Positions 46,011 through 59,360 of a DNA stretch of 64,000 nt are shown here, one piece after another (positions within the stretch are counted from its first letter, which is position 1; each line of letters begins with the position of its first letter). The notes under the pieces were generated by a model that saw only the letters and a list, made by a program, of their open reading frames with translations, had not been told where the DNA came from and ran no database searches. The stretch covers positions 49,575,783 through 49,639,782 of the forward strand of contig CM057228.1 in NCBI GenBank assembly GCA_029891385.1, given 5' to 3'. The stretch is from Erythroxylum novogranatense. Taxonomy: Eukaryota > Streptophyta > Magnoliopsida > Malpighiales > Erythroxylaceae. The position numbers were made by a program, and so were the translations under genes.

Positions 46011-49000
46011 TTATAAGCCGTGATAAAGTAAAAAAAATTGTTAATTTTAAAAATATATTTTTATTATTAAAATTTAATATCTATAAATAAATAGTCGATA
46101 TTATAAATTCACCTAATAAACCACTAATTGATTATAATAACAGCTAACAATAACTTATAAATATCAGTAGCAATCAAATCAATAAAAATAATAGCAGTAG
46201 TAACAAAATAATATTAGCAGCAACTAAATAGCAATATCTAATCATAAAATATTTAAAAATTGCATTAACATACAGATAATTATGAAAACACTTTTTAAAC
46301 ATATTTTAGATATAAAATCATTAATAATAGTATTAAGATTAATATTGTTCAATATATCTTTCTCGATGCATTAAAAAATAAATTATTCAACATTTTTTAT
46401 AACATTGATAATCTCAAATAAGTTTCTAATAATTTTAATTTTGAAAATTTCTCTAAATTAACGATTCAGTATTAAATAATTGAAATATTTATAAATTCAA
46501 CAATTTCAACAAATATCATTAATTTATTTGGCAAATTCAAAACTTTAAAATCGTCGTATGATAATAAACTAAGAAAATTTTGCAAGAATTTTATAACAAC
46601 TTTTCTGATAATGTATCGAATGTAAATTTAGATGATCATTGTTTTAATTAAAAGTGTTACAAATGGATATACAAAAGCTAGGGTTTAAATGAAAAGAAAG
46701 ATTAAATCATTAATAATAAAGATGTTAGTATACGACTCAATGGTTCTCTAAAATTAAAAATTCAACTAAAATTTTCTTTTCAGATTATACAAAATAAATT
46801 ATATAAAAAAACCTTTTCGAATATACAAACATGAAACATCTAGAAACAATTGTCTTTTCAATTTCTACCTTTTAATAAATAAATTTATTAGTTTTTAAAA
46901 TTTTAACTTTCTTAATAAATAAATTTATTAATCCATATAAATCTAGGCCTGCTTTTTGCCCTTAGGGCCATATGCCACCAAAGATATTTTATTCAATAAG
47001 TGCCTCCACCGAATCAACAGCCATCTGTTACAGATCATAAGCACTGCATGGGGCACTGAGATGAGCTTGGAGTTTTTATACGCTTTCCTATTCTTCAGTG
47101 ACGTGATTCTGTTTTGGTCTTTGGCAAAGACTGTTTTCATCTGTGGTCCATCGAATAATTGCAGACTGTAAATTGAGATGGATTTGAGGAGCACATGTAA
47201 AGATCTTTTGCCGCATCAGTAGCCACAATTTGATACCATCTGAGATTGTATTCCACGATGTGTCGAACAGCTATTGGATTAGAATCCGAATTTTTTCATC
47301 AGGTTGGACTCTTAAATTTAAGGCTGGTCATCTACTGGGGCGAGCTAATTTGTAATCAGACAGGCTGCAATAAGACACAAGAAGAAAACAAAACACGTAA
47401 CCACAGATGGAATCGAAACTGTAGCACTAGCTCTGGCACATGCGTCCAACTATCACAATCCGCTTATCAACACAGTTTCCGTATCAACCTGCACAATAAA
47501 CGGGGGATGTGATCCTCTGGTCCGTGTATCCTGTTCTAACTCTATCCCAATTCATCCAAATCATTCGTTAACTCTATTCCAATTCATCCTAACCATTCAC
47601 CTTCCAAATCATTCATTTATATGAGACCTGTATAAATGAATGGTATGAAAGATGTGATCCTCTGACCTGTGTATCTTGTTCTAACCCTGTCCCAACTCAT
47701 CCAAACCTATCTATTTATATGAATATAAATGGCAAACCCATCTATTTATATAAATATAAATGGATGAGTTGATCCGAATACGAACCAGAGGATTTAAGGT
47801 AAATAAAGGGCGAGGACGTCAGGCATAGGTTAATATCTACACCATCAGTAAGTATTTAAAATCCAACGTATAGAGTCCCAGTCCTTATACTTGCAAAAAA
47901 AATGGAGAGAAGAATTTTTTTTGGTCTAATATTATAATATTTTATTTTATCTCATAAAGAATCTCAACTCGCAGACGATTACTTCGTTAGGATTTGATTC
48001 CATCTTTGACGGTTTTACAGACAAATAATTTAATAACTTCGCATTGGGGGATGGGTCCACAAGGGAGGCCCGCTCAAGCGAGTTCTGCAAAAGTAAGCAG
48101 CGTCTACGCTCGAGCCAGCCTATTACCCCTCCAAATATTCGTGCGCACTCATTGTTGACAGCGCTGCGAGCGGCTCCCACCGCTCGCTTTGTTTTCCTTA
48201 CTCATTAGTTTAAGGCAGTTTGAAAAATGTTATCGATATCATATTTGTACCTCCTTGAATGGGAGGAGTTTGTCTCGCTTTACGATATGGGTTTCCTTAC
48301 AACCCACGTGAACATTTACATCACCTAGCCTAGATTAAAAATACTTAAAAGAGTTTCTTAAATTACGTATTTATCACATCTTTGTTCTTGTTCCCCAACT
48401 TTTTACAAGATTTTGTCTCCCAGCTGATTAGTTAACTTTTTGTCACGCTAATATTAAATTGTGAAAAAGGAAGAAACATTATGGGCTTGTTTAATAAATG
48501 ACTTATCGTTTTTTAAATTGAAAGATTTTAATTATTTAACTATGTCAAACCACTAATAATTATGTTTGATAATTAGTTAATTAAATAACATATTAAACTC
48601 AATCTACTAATTTTGAAAATACTTATATTAGGAACATTTGTCTCTAAAGAAATGAAGGAATTAAAAATTAATATATCTAAAAATTATTACAAATTATTCA
48701 AAGAGATAAAATAAATAAAATAGATATAAAGATAAGAAGTTTATTATTTAAATTTAATATTTAAATTTTAAATTTTAATTTTAAAAGTTAAATTAATATC
48801 AAAATGCATCAAAATATACAAAAGTTATCATCTTATTATATACATCTTCCTTTAACTTTAAAATAATAGTGTTAACTTCTTTTAATCTATCTAAATTCTT
48901 ACGAGAATACTAAAAAACTAAGATTAAATACTCTTGATCTTATTAATTTTTTAAAAATTATACTTTTATAAGTCATTCTGCATATAAACAATTAATACTC

Positions 49001-49247
49001 AACAGTTAATTTTACTAAATATTTTAAATAAACAATGATGTTATCCACTAATCAAATTAATTATCATGTTATCCACAGATTAAATTAGCTATACCAATGT
49101 ACTGTGAGCAGTCAAGGATGTGTATTTCTTTGAATGATACATACATGAAACAATAATACCTTTCAGTGCTAGAAAAATCAGTATTTATGTATGTATGCAC
49201 TAACTACAAAAAACTTGGCTTTATACATTTTTCAAAAGAACTGAATC
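46011..49247. other. Intergenic DNA between the LINE and the sulfate transporter gene
   Basis: 46011-46930 and 48450-49080 are extremely AT-rich. 46940-47520 and 47950-48200 are less so and contain open frames of up to 88 codons with no recognisable domain. The stretch just left of 49248 should hold the 3' UTR of the transporter. A local direct repeat lies at 47507-47708. Confidence 0.5.
47507..47708 (+). repeat. Diverged direct repeat, period ~142 bp
   Basis: The phrase gatgtgatcctctg..c(c)tgtgtatc(c/t)tgttctaac occurs at 47507 and again at 47649, each followed by tcccaa(c/t)tcatccaaa. A short catctatttatat(a/g)aatataaatgg repeat follows at about 47707-47763. Confidence 0.6.
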
Positions 49248-52200
49248 TCAGGGCTTTCGATTCAATAAAGGCTCCGATTCGGGGCTAGAATTCTTAGAAG
49301 TTAAAGGTTTTCTATCACCTGACTCCAATGCAGCCAGTACTGAATCTTCTTCTCTCCGTTTCAACATTCTCTGGAAGAAAGATACGTTATTATCAGGTAA
49401 AGTATCTGAATCTTTAGGCATTTGGTTTAAACTCTGAACATGCTGAAGGCACACTTGAACTGCATCGTGTACTCTGACGAAGTACCATTCTTTGCCAATA
49501 AGCTCTACAACACCAGCTTTTGATAAGGTCAGAAGAACCTCTCTGTTTGGATTAGAAATGGCAATCTGCAATAAGAAATAAGCAGACAATACATCCTGTG
49601 ACCATATAAACTTCTGCCAGCTTGTAGCAAGATGTGATTTACGAAATCAGACACTCAACCTGTATATCACGAGATTTGTACTCGTGATGCAAGTCTTTTA
49701 AAGCTTGAACAGCACTTGAATCAACATACGTAATAGCTGCACTCAGGAAACATGTGTTCGCAGAAGTTGCAATTAAGTGAACCAATCTTTAATAAAGAGG
49801 AAAAAGGTCTACTCAAATTCAGTAAGGCACAAAATTTTGCTTCAGAAACTACAGGGGAAGTGAGTGAGCACAAGCAATTATAGTGTCTGCCAATGATCAT
49901 AGAAGTTTATGTTATAATTTTTATTTGTTCACCGAATTAAATAGGCCGTAGGTTAAGTTCTTGGGCCCATCAAACTAGAGCTCTTCCAGTTCCAGAAAGT
50001 GGATGGGTTGGAGTTCACAAAAGTTGAAAACTGGCTGTATTTGTCGGAAATGCGACAACCAGGAACCTGGAAAATGATCGTAAATGTGCACATATACATG
50101 TTGCTCTTTTGTTTTGTTTCCCAATTATAGTCTAGCATAGGGGCTTAGGAAGAAATGCATCAATAATATGTGTGATCTAACAATGCTCATAGGATCAGTA
50201 AAACTTACGTGCCATTTCTAGAATTACAAAATAAATACGTTCAACTTCGGGTCCACGTTTGATAGATTTATCAACATCAACTTCATACTCTCTTAGTCTG
50301 CAAAATAAACCCCAGTGGCTTAAAAATCAAACCAACTTTAAAAGAAATATTTTTCACAATTTTCACATAAGCATGAAGAAAGTTTTTGTTTACTGATTGA
50401 CTTAAATAAGGTAGTCAAACTTCTTTACCTGTCTTTAATGAAGCTTATATTAGCGAAATAGATAGGAGCATCAATTCGAACAATTACAATTCCATTGTAG
50501 GTATAGGCTTCTGGATACTGTTGAATGTTTCTGTACACGGTGGTGCCAGGAAGGCGCCCCAAGACAGCTGCAATGTATTTGAAACGATTATCAAGGTGCA
50601 ATCAAGTACATCTTCAGCAATTCATATTCACCAGAATGACAATTTGAAGAAAAGTTGAACTGTATTCAAGCTCATGAGTATGCAAATATCCAATATATTG
50701 CTACTATCTTATTTAATCAGAATATATTTCTAGCAAGATCTAATCTTTTCAAAATTCAGCAGAAAAAATCCTTAAAACAAATTAAGTTGATAAAGAGAAA
50801 CAACAGTTAATATAACTCAGCAGAAAATATGTTACCACTATCATGATCCAGATGATACCATAAAACGGAAGATTATAAAGATGTTTACACATAAATAAGC
50901 TGATGAAGATACCCCTCGACAGAAATGAAATAGAATAAATCTTATTATTAGCGTGTAAGCACTGAGATGCAACAAATCCTACTTACCTATATGTGGATTA
51001 GCTGATTCATGAATTACAAAAGCAAGTGATACTCCAACCTGCAGATAAATGATAGAAGTTAACAAACTCTTTCCAGCATTACGATGACACTCATTTCATC
51101 ACAAAAGATTGAGCATCGGAACAAAGATACTCAGTTCATAATGAAGGTATATCTTAAGGCATCTATCAATAAGAACTGGAATAAATTGAAATATGTAGAG
51201 CTGTACACAACATGTAGAATCTAACTACATGTTAACTGCTTCTTTAAATTCCTACCCCAATCAGGACGCCAATCTCTATACTCAAGAATAACGTAGCGAT
51301 GCTAGTAATGGTCCAAAGTATAAAATCTTTCTTATCTACACGCCATAAAAAGAAAGCCTCTTTGTAGTCCACCTGAAAACATAAACGCCCATAAAAAGAA
51401 ATGTAGATGCAAAGAAGATGTGTTACCCTATAACATGTCACTTTACAGCAAAGAAACAATACGCAGTTGATTTTAGAAAATTACAGTGCCTTAAACAATT
51501 TGAAACCTGTGCAACTAAAAAAATCATTCTGTTACTGTTTTGAAGAAGATACATATGAACTTCCAAAAAGACATCTTCTCCAAACAGGAACTCCAAAACT
51601 GAAATAGCAGGAAGAAGATAGTCTCATAGTTGATCAAAAACTAGGTCACACAATAAAAGAACCACACTTGGTCCTCACTGGTTGCAGATAAACCAACACA
51701 AAAACAAGATGACCTATCTATAGAATCTCTCACCAATACAGCTACTTAATTCCTAACATTAATGTCCATATGCACAAATCTACATATATTCAGTAAAACT
51801 ATCAGGTTCAGGTGGAGGCCTATTTTTGGAAAGAAAATGACATCATAAATAAATTCCATCCAATGGAAAGCATAAAGTTAATAGGTAATTCACTAAAGAG
51901 TTCCAAGTATAGCTTACATACCAGGCCCATCACAGCAGATATCACTATGGCAGCAAGAGCACACTGCAAATGGAAAAGGTTGATAAAGTCAAAGAGAGAG
52001 AGTTTCCTCATTGAGAGGAAACTTGTACTAAAAATGTAAGAAATCAGCAAAGGAACAATGTTGTAACCACAGTTTCTAGACCCACAATAAGTCTTGACAT
52101 TTACATTTGGAATTAATTGGATAAAATAAAAGTTTTACAACAAAGTACATATAAACTATTGTACCTACATTGAAATACAAAACTAATGCATTAGCAGGTC

Positions 52201-55200
52201 AATGAAACAAACCTGGGGTATGGATTCAAATACTCGAGTCAAGAATAAAAGAGAACAGCCCATAATGATCCCGGTTACAATTCCAGATAAGCCAGTTCTT
52301 GCGCCACTTTCATTATTTACAGCTGACCTGGAAAAGGAGCCTGCACAAGATGGTTCCAGAAACAAAGGCATTACTAGATTAGCCTATCATCACATCAAGT
52401 TTAAACAAGTAAAATTATGAAAAGAAGAACAGGGGTTACTTATGAAAATATCTGCACCTCACCTGTTGAAGGGTAGGCTGAGAAGAATGAACCAAAGATA
52501 TTGGATAAACCAAGACCAAACAACTGTTAAAGTGAACCAAAATATCAGTTGGGTTAGTTTCAGTTGGAACTACAACAATTTGAAAAAATAGACCCAAATA
52601 TTTTCAAGGGATGCATAGTTCGCACCGACATTTTTACATTACAAGTAGCTCAAGTTTCTTGCAAATTTTTGCTTCAGTCAAAATTAACTTTATAGATCTT
52701 TGCATGCACAAAATCTTAACATTTTCCCCAAGTATTTCATTTATTTTTCAATTTATTTGCATCTCAATAATTCTGTCAGAAAACCAATTATATATGAATA
52801 GGTTAATAATAAGTGGAATTAGCTAATTCCAGAATGATATTAAAAGCAATGATCAAAACGCAAGGACACCTTCACTTCACAAGCATACCTCTTGGCTTGA
52901 ATCCAACTCATATCCATTCTTAGCTGCCAAAGCTTTGGCAATCCCAACAGATTCCTAAAAGATAAATTTTAAAGCTTCAGTCACTCAACTGAGAAGTAGA
53001 ACTCAGTTTACAATCTTAAATATAACAAGCAGAATTCTCCTTGTAACTTATCTTACCAATACAGCCACACCTGTAATAAGAAATGCTGTTGGGATTAAGG
53101 ACTTTACATACTCAAAACTTTTGGGAATAGAAAAGCCAGGGAGGCCTTGGGGTATGTCTCCCACCTACAACACCAAATATCTCTTTCAGTTTTCACCCAA
53201 ACTGCACCTACTACTAACTCTACAATCAGTATAAACATGAACTGAAAGTTATTTGGAAGAAAAGTTGCTGTTCTTCAATGTGTAGATGAATAATGTATGG
53301 TCATTTCACTTTTGCTTACCAAAGAAATAGATGAGGGATGAAAAATTTTGACCAAAGTTGTACCAACTACAACCCCTGTGAGGGGACCCGCAGCTCGAAG
53401 GAACCTGAAATGTTTCCTTGATTTTCCCTGAACATTGAATAGGAAAAGTTAACCAAAGAACTAAACTAAAGAAAAAAAAGTGCTCCTCCTCAACATTTTA
53501 GGTGGAAGAACCCTTCGCATAGCCCAAGCACATCCCCAGGAATGCAGACTGGGTACGGATTGCAAAGGGGAGATCAACCCCTTGTATAGCCAAACTCAAC
53601 CCAAAAAGTCCCCAATATACCCTAAAAAGGAAAAAGAAAAAATAAACCAAAGAACGATGCACGCACCAGATGTTTCATGACAAGAAGTATCGCAAGAATG
53701 CCAGAACCCATCACAAAAGGAGGCCAGGAAAACTACAAAAGCAAAAACACTTGTCATTAAAGAAATTAATTAATTAGTGGCATTAAGCCTCATACAAACA
53801 CTTAATTTGTCTTGATCATTGCATATTAGGAATTTTAGGTAAATATGGATGAGAAAGGAAGTTAAGGCCCAAATATATAAGAACTGCTTGTTAATACAGC
53901 AAAGACAGATATCAGCCAAAAAGATCTCAAAAGTCATGAATGATAGGTAATATGAAGGAAATGAAGTAGTAGAGAAATCAATTCCAATTTCCAGCATAAT
54001 AAAAGAAAAAAAAATCATATTATGAAACTCACACTTCTTGCCGAGAATTTCTTATCTATTGCCCATATTCTTATCTTCTAACATACATCCTTAACGTTCA
54101 AAAGCAATCAATATAGGCACCCTCATATACAGCAAAGATTTCTGTTCACTTAAAAGATAAATGATCAAAAAGATGGTAGAAGAGTTTTTCTGCCTCCTCT
54201 AGTCAGCTTTTGGACCTTGTCTCCAGCTAACAAGAACTATACAAATTTATACGTTGAGACTATTTACCTAAATTGTGTTATGTTTTGGGATATTTAACTG
54301 CATAGAAGCCTTCTTTCATGCATGAAACCCAATTATTTCACATCTAGTTCACTAAAAAGACATGTTGTTTGCTATATAATGAGAGAGAATAGCCATGTAA
54401 GATGCATGTTTTGATAGAGGATCTACCGTTTGAGCTTACCTTATCTGCCCCAGCTATTATGCTTTTTATCAAAGGCACAATTTTGCTGCTTCGCTCAATA
54501 TCGTATCCCAAAAAATATTTTGCTTGCGATAGAGCAATCACAATGGCCGAAGCCGTCGTGAAACCAGAAATCACAGAATGGCTGATGAAGCGGATGATCC
54601 ATCCAAGCCTACATGATAAAGAACAATATTTCCTTTACATCCCAACTATATAACTGTAAAGGATAAGATCTGAATAAGGAACATGGTTCAGATTTTGGAG
54701 GATCAGACCAAGCAACGTTACCTCAGGAGCCCCAAAATGCATTCCAATACTCCAACCATAAGGGCTAGTAGTATTGCCAGCTCTGTGTATAATTCCTTAG
54801 ACGGATTGACAATTTCACCCAAAACATTGGAGACAAGAAGAGAAACCAATGCCACTGGACCTATTGCCAGCTGCCGAGACGACCCAAATATTGCATACAC
54901 AAAAACTGGCACAAAACCACAGTCTGCCTTGCAAAATCAACATAAAAGTTACAGAATTAAAACGCAAATGATGATAAAAATGCTAGGATTAAAAGAATAA
55001 AAACATAAAAGTAACTACGACAAGCAGTTAATCCAACATCAACTCTCGCAAAAAGCCAAAGGAAGCTTTCGTCTTTGTTTTCTTTCCTTTTTTTTTTATT
55101 ATAGGGAGTTTTACGCTGAACTTACATAATCCATAAATTGGATGAAGCCCAGCTAATTTGGCATAAGACATCGCCTGTTCATTTACAACAGTCAAACCAC

Positions 55201-56359
55201 AAACCCCAAGGATCAATAATTCAACCAATTAATCTATAGGATATAAAACTTGTAGGAAAATGAAATAATGCAGAAGTAGCAAATGACAACAAGAAGCGAG
55301 TATAATGGCATGTATAGACGGCCGTGAAAAATAGTAGGACAAGAAAACCAGAACAGGACACCAAATAGCAAAGCAAAATTCCACTTTGCAATATATCCTT
55401 CCGAGCACAAATTACAACCTAAAGACAGATGGGATCATTTTTGAAAAAAGTGAACAACAGCAAATCATAACAAAGCAATATCTGGTTGCTGCAGTCTGAT
55501 TGGAGTAAAAGTTTCAGCTACTCAAATGCGGACAGCTCTAAACTCCAAGCACTAAAATCGAGCAAAAAGACACTAATTCAAACAGAAGAAATACAAATCA
55601 ATCAAATCATTACTAGATACCCTAGGCAGAAAATGGCAGAAATACCAAACCGACCAAATTCGCCAATTTTAAAAAGAGATAAAGCCAATCAGTCGCACTT
55701 AAGTGACTCGACACATGCATGAAAAATCAAGCAAATGAAAATAGGGGCAACACGAACTGATTGGTAAGAAAATAGTACTCGTCTCTGATTGATATGAAAG
55801 AAAAAGAAAGAGAAAAACCAGTGCACAGCAATTAGACTGCTCCACTTTCGCAGTTTTTTCTCGGTAAGAGAAGACTAAGAAAAAGAATTGGACAGTGAAA
55901 GATATAGTGTTTCAGTCGTGACTTGGTTGAGAGAAGGATCATAAATATTTTTGTTGCGTTGAATTTGGAGGCAAATAGTTGACGAACAACGATTCGGAAA
56001 TATTGGAAAGAGAGTGGAGGATTCACCTGCGGCACGAGCATAATGGCAACGGTGGTACCGGCCACAAGATCGACCTGGAACTCGCGCCATTTATAAGTAC
56101 TCAACCAACGATAACAAGGAAAGAAGGTCTGGATCCACTGAGCAGGAGTGAGGCTTTTGATCTTAGAAGTCCATCTGGAGAAAAAAACGGCGGGCATAGA
56201 AGGTACGGAGCTGGCAGAAGAGTCCGGATTGGGGTGTTGCAACGGAATGATCTTAATTGGACGAGTTGAGGTTGAGGAGGCGGGCATGGCGGAGGAGGAA
56301 GAGGAAAGAGAAGAGAGATCGCGGGAGCTGGAGGAGGCGTAGGTTATCTCCATTCCCAT
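49248..56359 (-). CDS. SULTR4: Sulfate transporter, SULTR4 type (SLC26/SulP family), 17 exons
   Basis: SulP anion transporters move sulfate across membranes; group 4 plant members export sulfate from the vacuole. Minus-strand exons: 56359-56027, 55174-55126, 54923-54722, 54608-54440, 53732-53667, 53427-53320, 53164-53057, 52954-52889, 52523-52463, 52340-52213, 51963-51922, 51372-51256, 51038-50987, 50567-50429, 50297-50209, 49736-49660, 49565-49248. Borders are GT..AG, phases are consistent, and they give 707 aa. The N-terminus (1-111) is Ser-rich, then [20 protein letters not shown]. The membrane domain carries [56 protein letters not shown] and [25 protein letters not shown] domain covers about 500-640 with [14 protein letters not shown], then a polar tail. 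Sequence resembles SULTR4;1/4;2 more than groups 1-3. A second in-frame ATG is two codons downstream. I see no disruption. Confidence 0.93.
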
Positions 56360-56749
56360 GCCCAGCGATGGCGCATTTCTGAAGAATGGTCGTAAAGGCC
56401 GCCTCTTCTCTCCACAAAAAGAAATAAGTCAACACATAATTCTGTACATATATGGCAGGTGGAAAAGTCTCAAATAATCAATATTTTAAAAATCGAATCG
56501 AACCAGCTGGTTCGACCGTGGTTAGTATGAACCGACTAGTTAGTGTAAACGATGATGTTTCAAAAATTAGGATTTAAAAACTCGAAATCATAACTAAATA
56601 GATTGGTGTGGATGGTTCGGTACTCTCATTCTTTAATTAGAGGTTTCGAATTCGAGTCCTGAAAATAAAAAAATCTATTTGACCAGCACTTTACTCATTA
56701 AAAGCTAATTAGGTACGAATAGAAATTAATATAAAAATTGATAGCTTAT
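56360..56749. other. 5' flank of the sulfate transporter gene; possible SINE-like scrap
   Basis: This is the promoter side of the minus-strand gene. A segment around 56600-56665 reads tggttcggtactctcattct then aattagaggtttcgaattcg and agtcctg. It resembles the A/B-box region of tRNA-derived SINEs, with a GGTTCGAnTCC-like B box. It is too short and diverged to call with confidence. Confidence 0.3.
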
Positions 56750-58065
56750 GGGCTGTTTGGAAACTTCCGAATTGAATTCGTGAACGAATTGAATTCAATT
56801 ACATTAATGAAGTTGGGATTGAATTCAATTTACATGTTTATCGAAACTAATCTAGTAATATTAGAATTGAATCAATTCAATTACACGTTGGAACAAATCT
56901 AGTAATATTAGAATTCAATTCAATTACAATCAATTCAATTATCTTCAAAATATATTCAATTTATATTTAATTTAATAATTAAAATAATTTAAATAAATAT
57001 TAAGTTTTAAATAATTAAAATAATTTAAATAAATATTAAATTCTAGATAAAAGTTAATTTTAAAATGTTTCATTTTATTTAATTAATAATTTATTTATAA
57101 ATATTATATAAGAGATAAAATAAATTTAATTAATTAAAATTAGTGATCTTTATTTTATAATATAATTTCTATTAATATATTATTAAATTATCTTCAAAAT
57201 ATATAAACTTCAATTTATATTTGATTTAATAATTAAAATAATTTAAATAAATATTCCATTTTAGATAAAATAATTTTAAAATGTTTCATTTAATTTAATT
57301 AAGAATTTATTAATAAAGATTATATAAAAGATTAATAAATATTATATATTATTAATAAATATTATATATTATTAATAAATATTATATAAAAGACTATTTA
57401 TTTAAATTATTTTTAGTTATTAAATCAATTATAAATTGAAGTTAAATTTTAAAATGTTTAATTATTATTTAATTAATAATTTATTTATAAATATTATATA
57501 AGAGATTAATTAATTAAATTTATTTTAATCTCTTATATAATATTTACAAATAAATTATTAATTAAATAGAATGAAACATTTTAAAAATTATTTTCTTATC
57601 TAAAACGTAATATTTATTTAAATTATTTTAATTATTAAATTAAATATAAATTGAAGTTTATATTTTAAAGATAATTTAATAATATATTAACAGAAATTAT
57701 ATTATAAAAATATAATTGAATTGAATATAAAAATAATTGAATTAATAATATAATTTTGTATATTTATTAAAAAATCAAAATATATCAAAACATAAATTGA
57801 GTTTCATATAAACTCAATTCATGTTTTGAATTGAGGTAGCAGTAGCAAATGGAGAGGGTGGCTGTAAGAGGTAGCAGCAATAAATAGGGTTAAATTCACG
57901 TGATTTTTAACATGAATTCAATCCCTTTAAAATATGGGGTTTGAATTCATGAAATATAGGGAATTGAATTCAATTCCCTTATTTGGAATCTATAAATTCA
58001 ATTCTTCCATTTCTTTGCTTCCAAATAAGGGAATTGAATTCAATTCCCTACATTTCAAACACCCC
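56750..58065. mobile_element. Non-autonomous DNA-transposon-like inverted-repeat element, ~1.3 kb
   Basis: The left end reads GGGCTGTTTGGAAAC...GAATTGAATTC. The right end, reverse-complemented, reads GGGGTGTTTGAAATG...GAATTGAATTC, giving imperfect terminal inverted repeats of about 30 bp. TTA-like triplets lie next to both ends (GCTTAT left, TTAAAG right), but the duplication is not clean. The interior is very AT-rich, with a long inverted repeat (about 57060-57120 against 57480-57600) and three copies of tattaataaatattatata. No transposase is encoded. GGG(C/G)TGTTTGG ends are common in plant hAT and PIF-like MITEs, and I cannot decide between them. Confidence 0.65.
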
Positions 58066-59203
58066 TTAAAGACGTCTGCTTATAACTGGGACCTTTCTAG
58101 CCTACTCAAAAAAAACTCAAAACCGCCCTCGCCTTCATTCTGTACTCTTTACCATCTTCTCTCCTAAGCTCTCGTCGCTTCCTTTTCTGGATAAAGCTCT
58201 GGTACTTTTTAAGTTTCATATCTTTTTCACCTCTTTTTTTCCCTTTTCAGATAAAGCTCTGGTTTAACCCCTTGGCAAGGCAGGACGAGTGTTGTGGATA
58301 TTCGCTTTGTGGGTCTACCTCGTCGAGGAATCAAGCTATCTGTGTTAGCATGTAAATAACTAAAAAGACGATAAAGGTGATTGTTTTAAGTTAAAGATGC
58401 GATCCATCATTCTTTCTTGAAATTACTGTTTCTCTTTTTGAATTGGACTCTCTCTCAGAGCTGTAGTGGCCGTCAGGATGGATTTCTTCACGAGCACTGA
58501 CTGTCGGAATTGGGGCTCTATCTTAAAGCTGCGGTGGCCATCAGGATGCAGTGACTCTCTCTTAGAGTCCACAACCATGGGTTTTTTTTCCCAGGAGCAT
58601 GAAAGCTTCAAGTAATACACTGAGTTGGTTCGTCGAGATGGTTTTCTTCACGATGACCAAGTTGTGTAATGTAGTATATAATTTTGAGAGGCTATGAAGA
58701 GGTAATAATTTGACAAGCATCATTTGGTGGATAATGTACGAAAACTAATAACTGAAGCTGATGGATATCAACCACATCTAATTGTGCCCGAGCATGTTAT
58801 CGTTGTCTCATTGAATCTACTATAGTGATAGTCAGAGGTCCCGCCTAGGCAGCTGTAGATTCGGTATGAATTCATGTGCATATCAGTCATTCCCATCAGA
58901 AACTACAGTTCATTTACTGATCCTTTTCTTTGCTCCTTGTCACGTGATTGACCTACCTATGGAGTTAAAATAAGATGGCTCCAAAGTAAAACCCTGACTG
59001 ATTCCAAGTATTGACATTGATGTTACTATCTGAAAACCCCTTCTCTTTTGTCTGGTCTTTTCATGCTTAAGCGAGCAGTATGTTTGCTATTTCTTGCCTC
59101 ATCCTCTCTATTCATACTTTCTACACCTAGCCAATACATTGCCTGAATGTTATGGATCTGTTTCTATCAAATCTATTTTCTTAATCCAACAATTACTACA
59201 ATC
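58066..59203. other. Unassigned region with a degenerate tandem repeat
   Basis: No protein domain is seen. Two copies of a (c/g)ataaagctctggt phrase lie at 58190-58203 and 58249-58262. A 67-bp period repeat is at 58440-58573. GC content is higher than in the flanking AT-rich DNA, so a non-coding transcript is possible but not supported. Confidence 0.4.
58440..58573 (+). repeat. Two diverged ~67-bp tandem units
   Basis: gaattggactct..cagagctgtagtggccgtca (from 58440) recurs as gaattggggctct..aaagctgcggtggccatca (from 58507). A partial third match, gatgg-tttcttcacga, is at about 58638. Confidence 0.6.
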
Positions 59204-59350
59204 TTGAGAAGAATAAGAATCAGAATTGGGATTGAATACTTTTCCTTCATCGATGTTTACAGTGTTAAATACAATACAGAGAATCAATCAACTCCTAAAG
59301 AATAGGAGGTAAAATCGGCTAATTCATGGTAATAGAATATATCCTATAAT
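59204..59350 (-). repeat. Probable short 3' LTR of element E
   Basis: Minus-strand sequence from TATTATAGGATATATTC directly after the polypurine tract to about TTCTTCTCA would make an LTR of roughly 150 bp. It includes a TTGTATTTAACAC TATA-like stretch. The far end is uncertain because the 5' LTR is outside the window. Confidence 0.45.
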
Positions 59351-59360
59351 ACTCTCCCTC
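59351..59360 (-). other. Polypurine tract of element E
   Basis: TGAGGGAGAG on the minus strand overlaps the pol stop codon (TGA, 59361-59359) and abuts the presumed 3' LTR. Confidence 0.7.

Noticed and set aside
47947..48180. Frame containing RSAVNNE, similar to a motif in the nearby sulfate transporter (exon 10)
   Set aside because: Similarity covers about seven residues and does not extend at the DNA level; probably chance rather than a duplicated exon.
56600..56665. tRNA-like GGTTCGAnTCC box
   Set aside because: No cloverleaf could be drawn; at best a fragment of a tRNA-derived SINE.
58780..58870. Possible C/D box snoRNA
   Set aside because: No paired RUGAUGA and CUGA boxes at suitable spacing were found.
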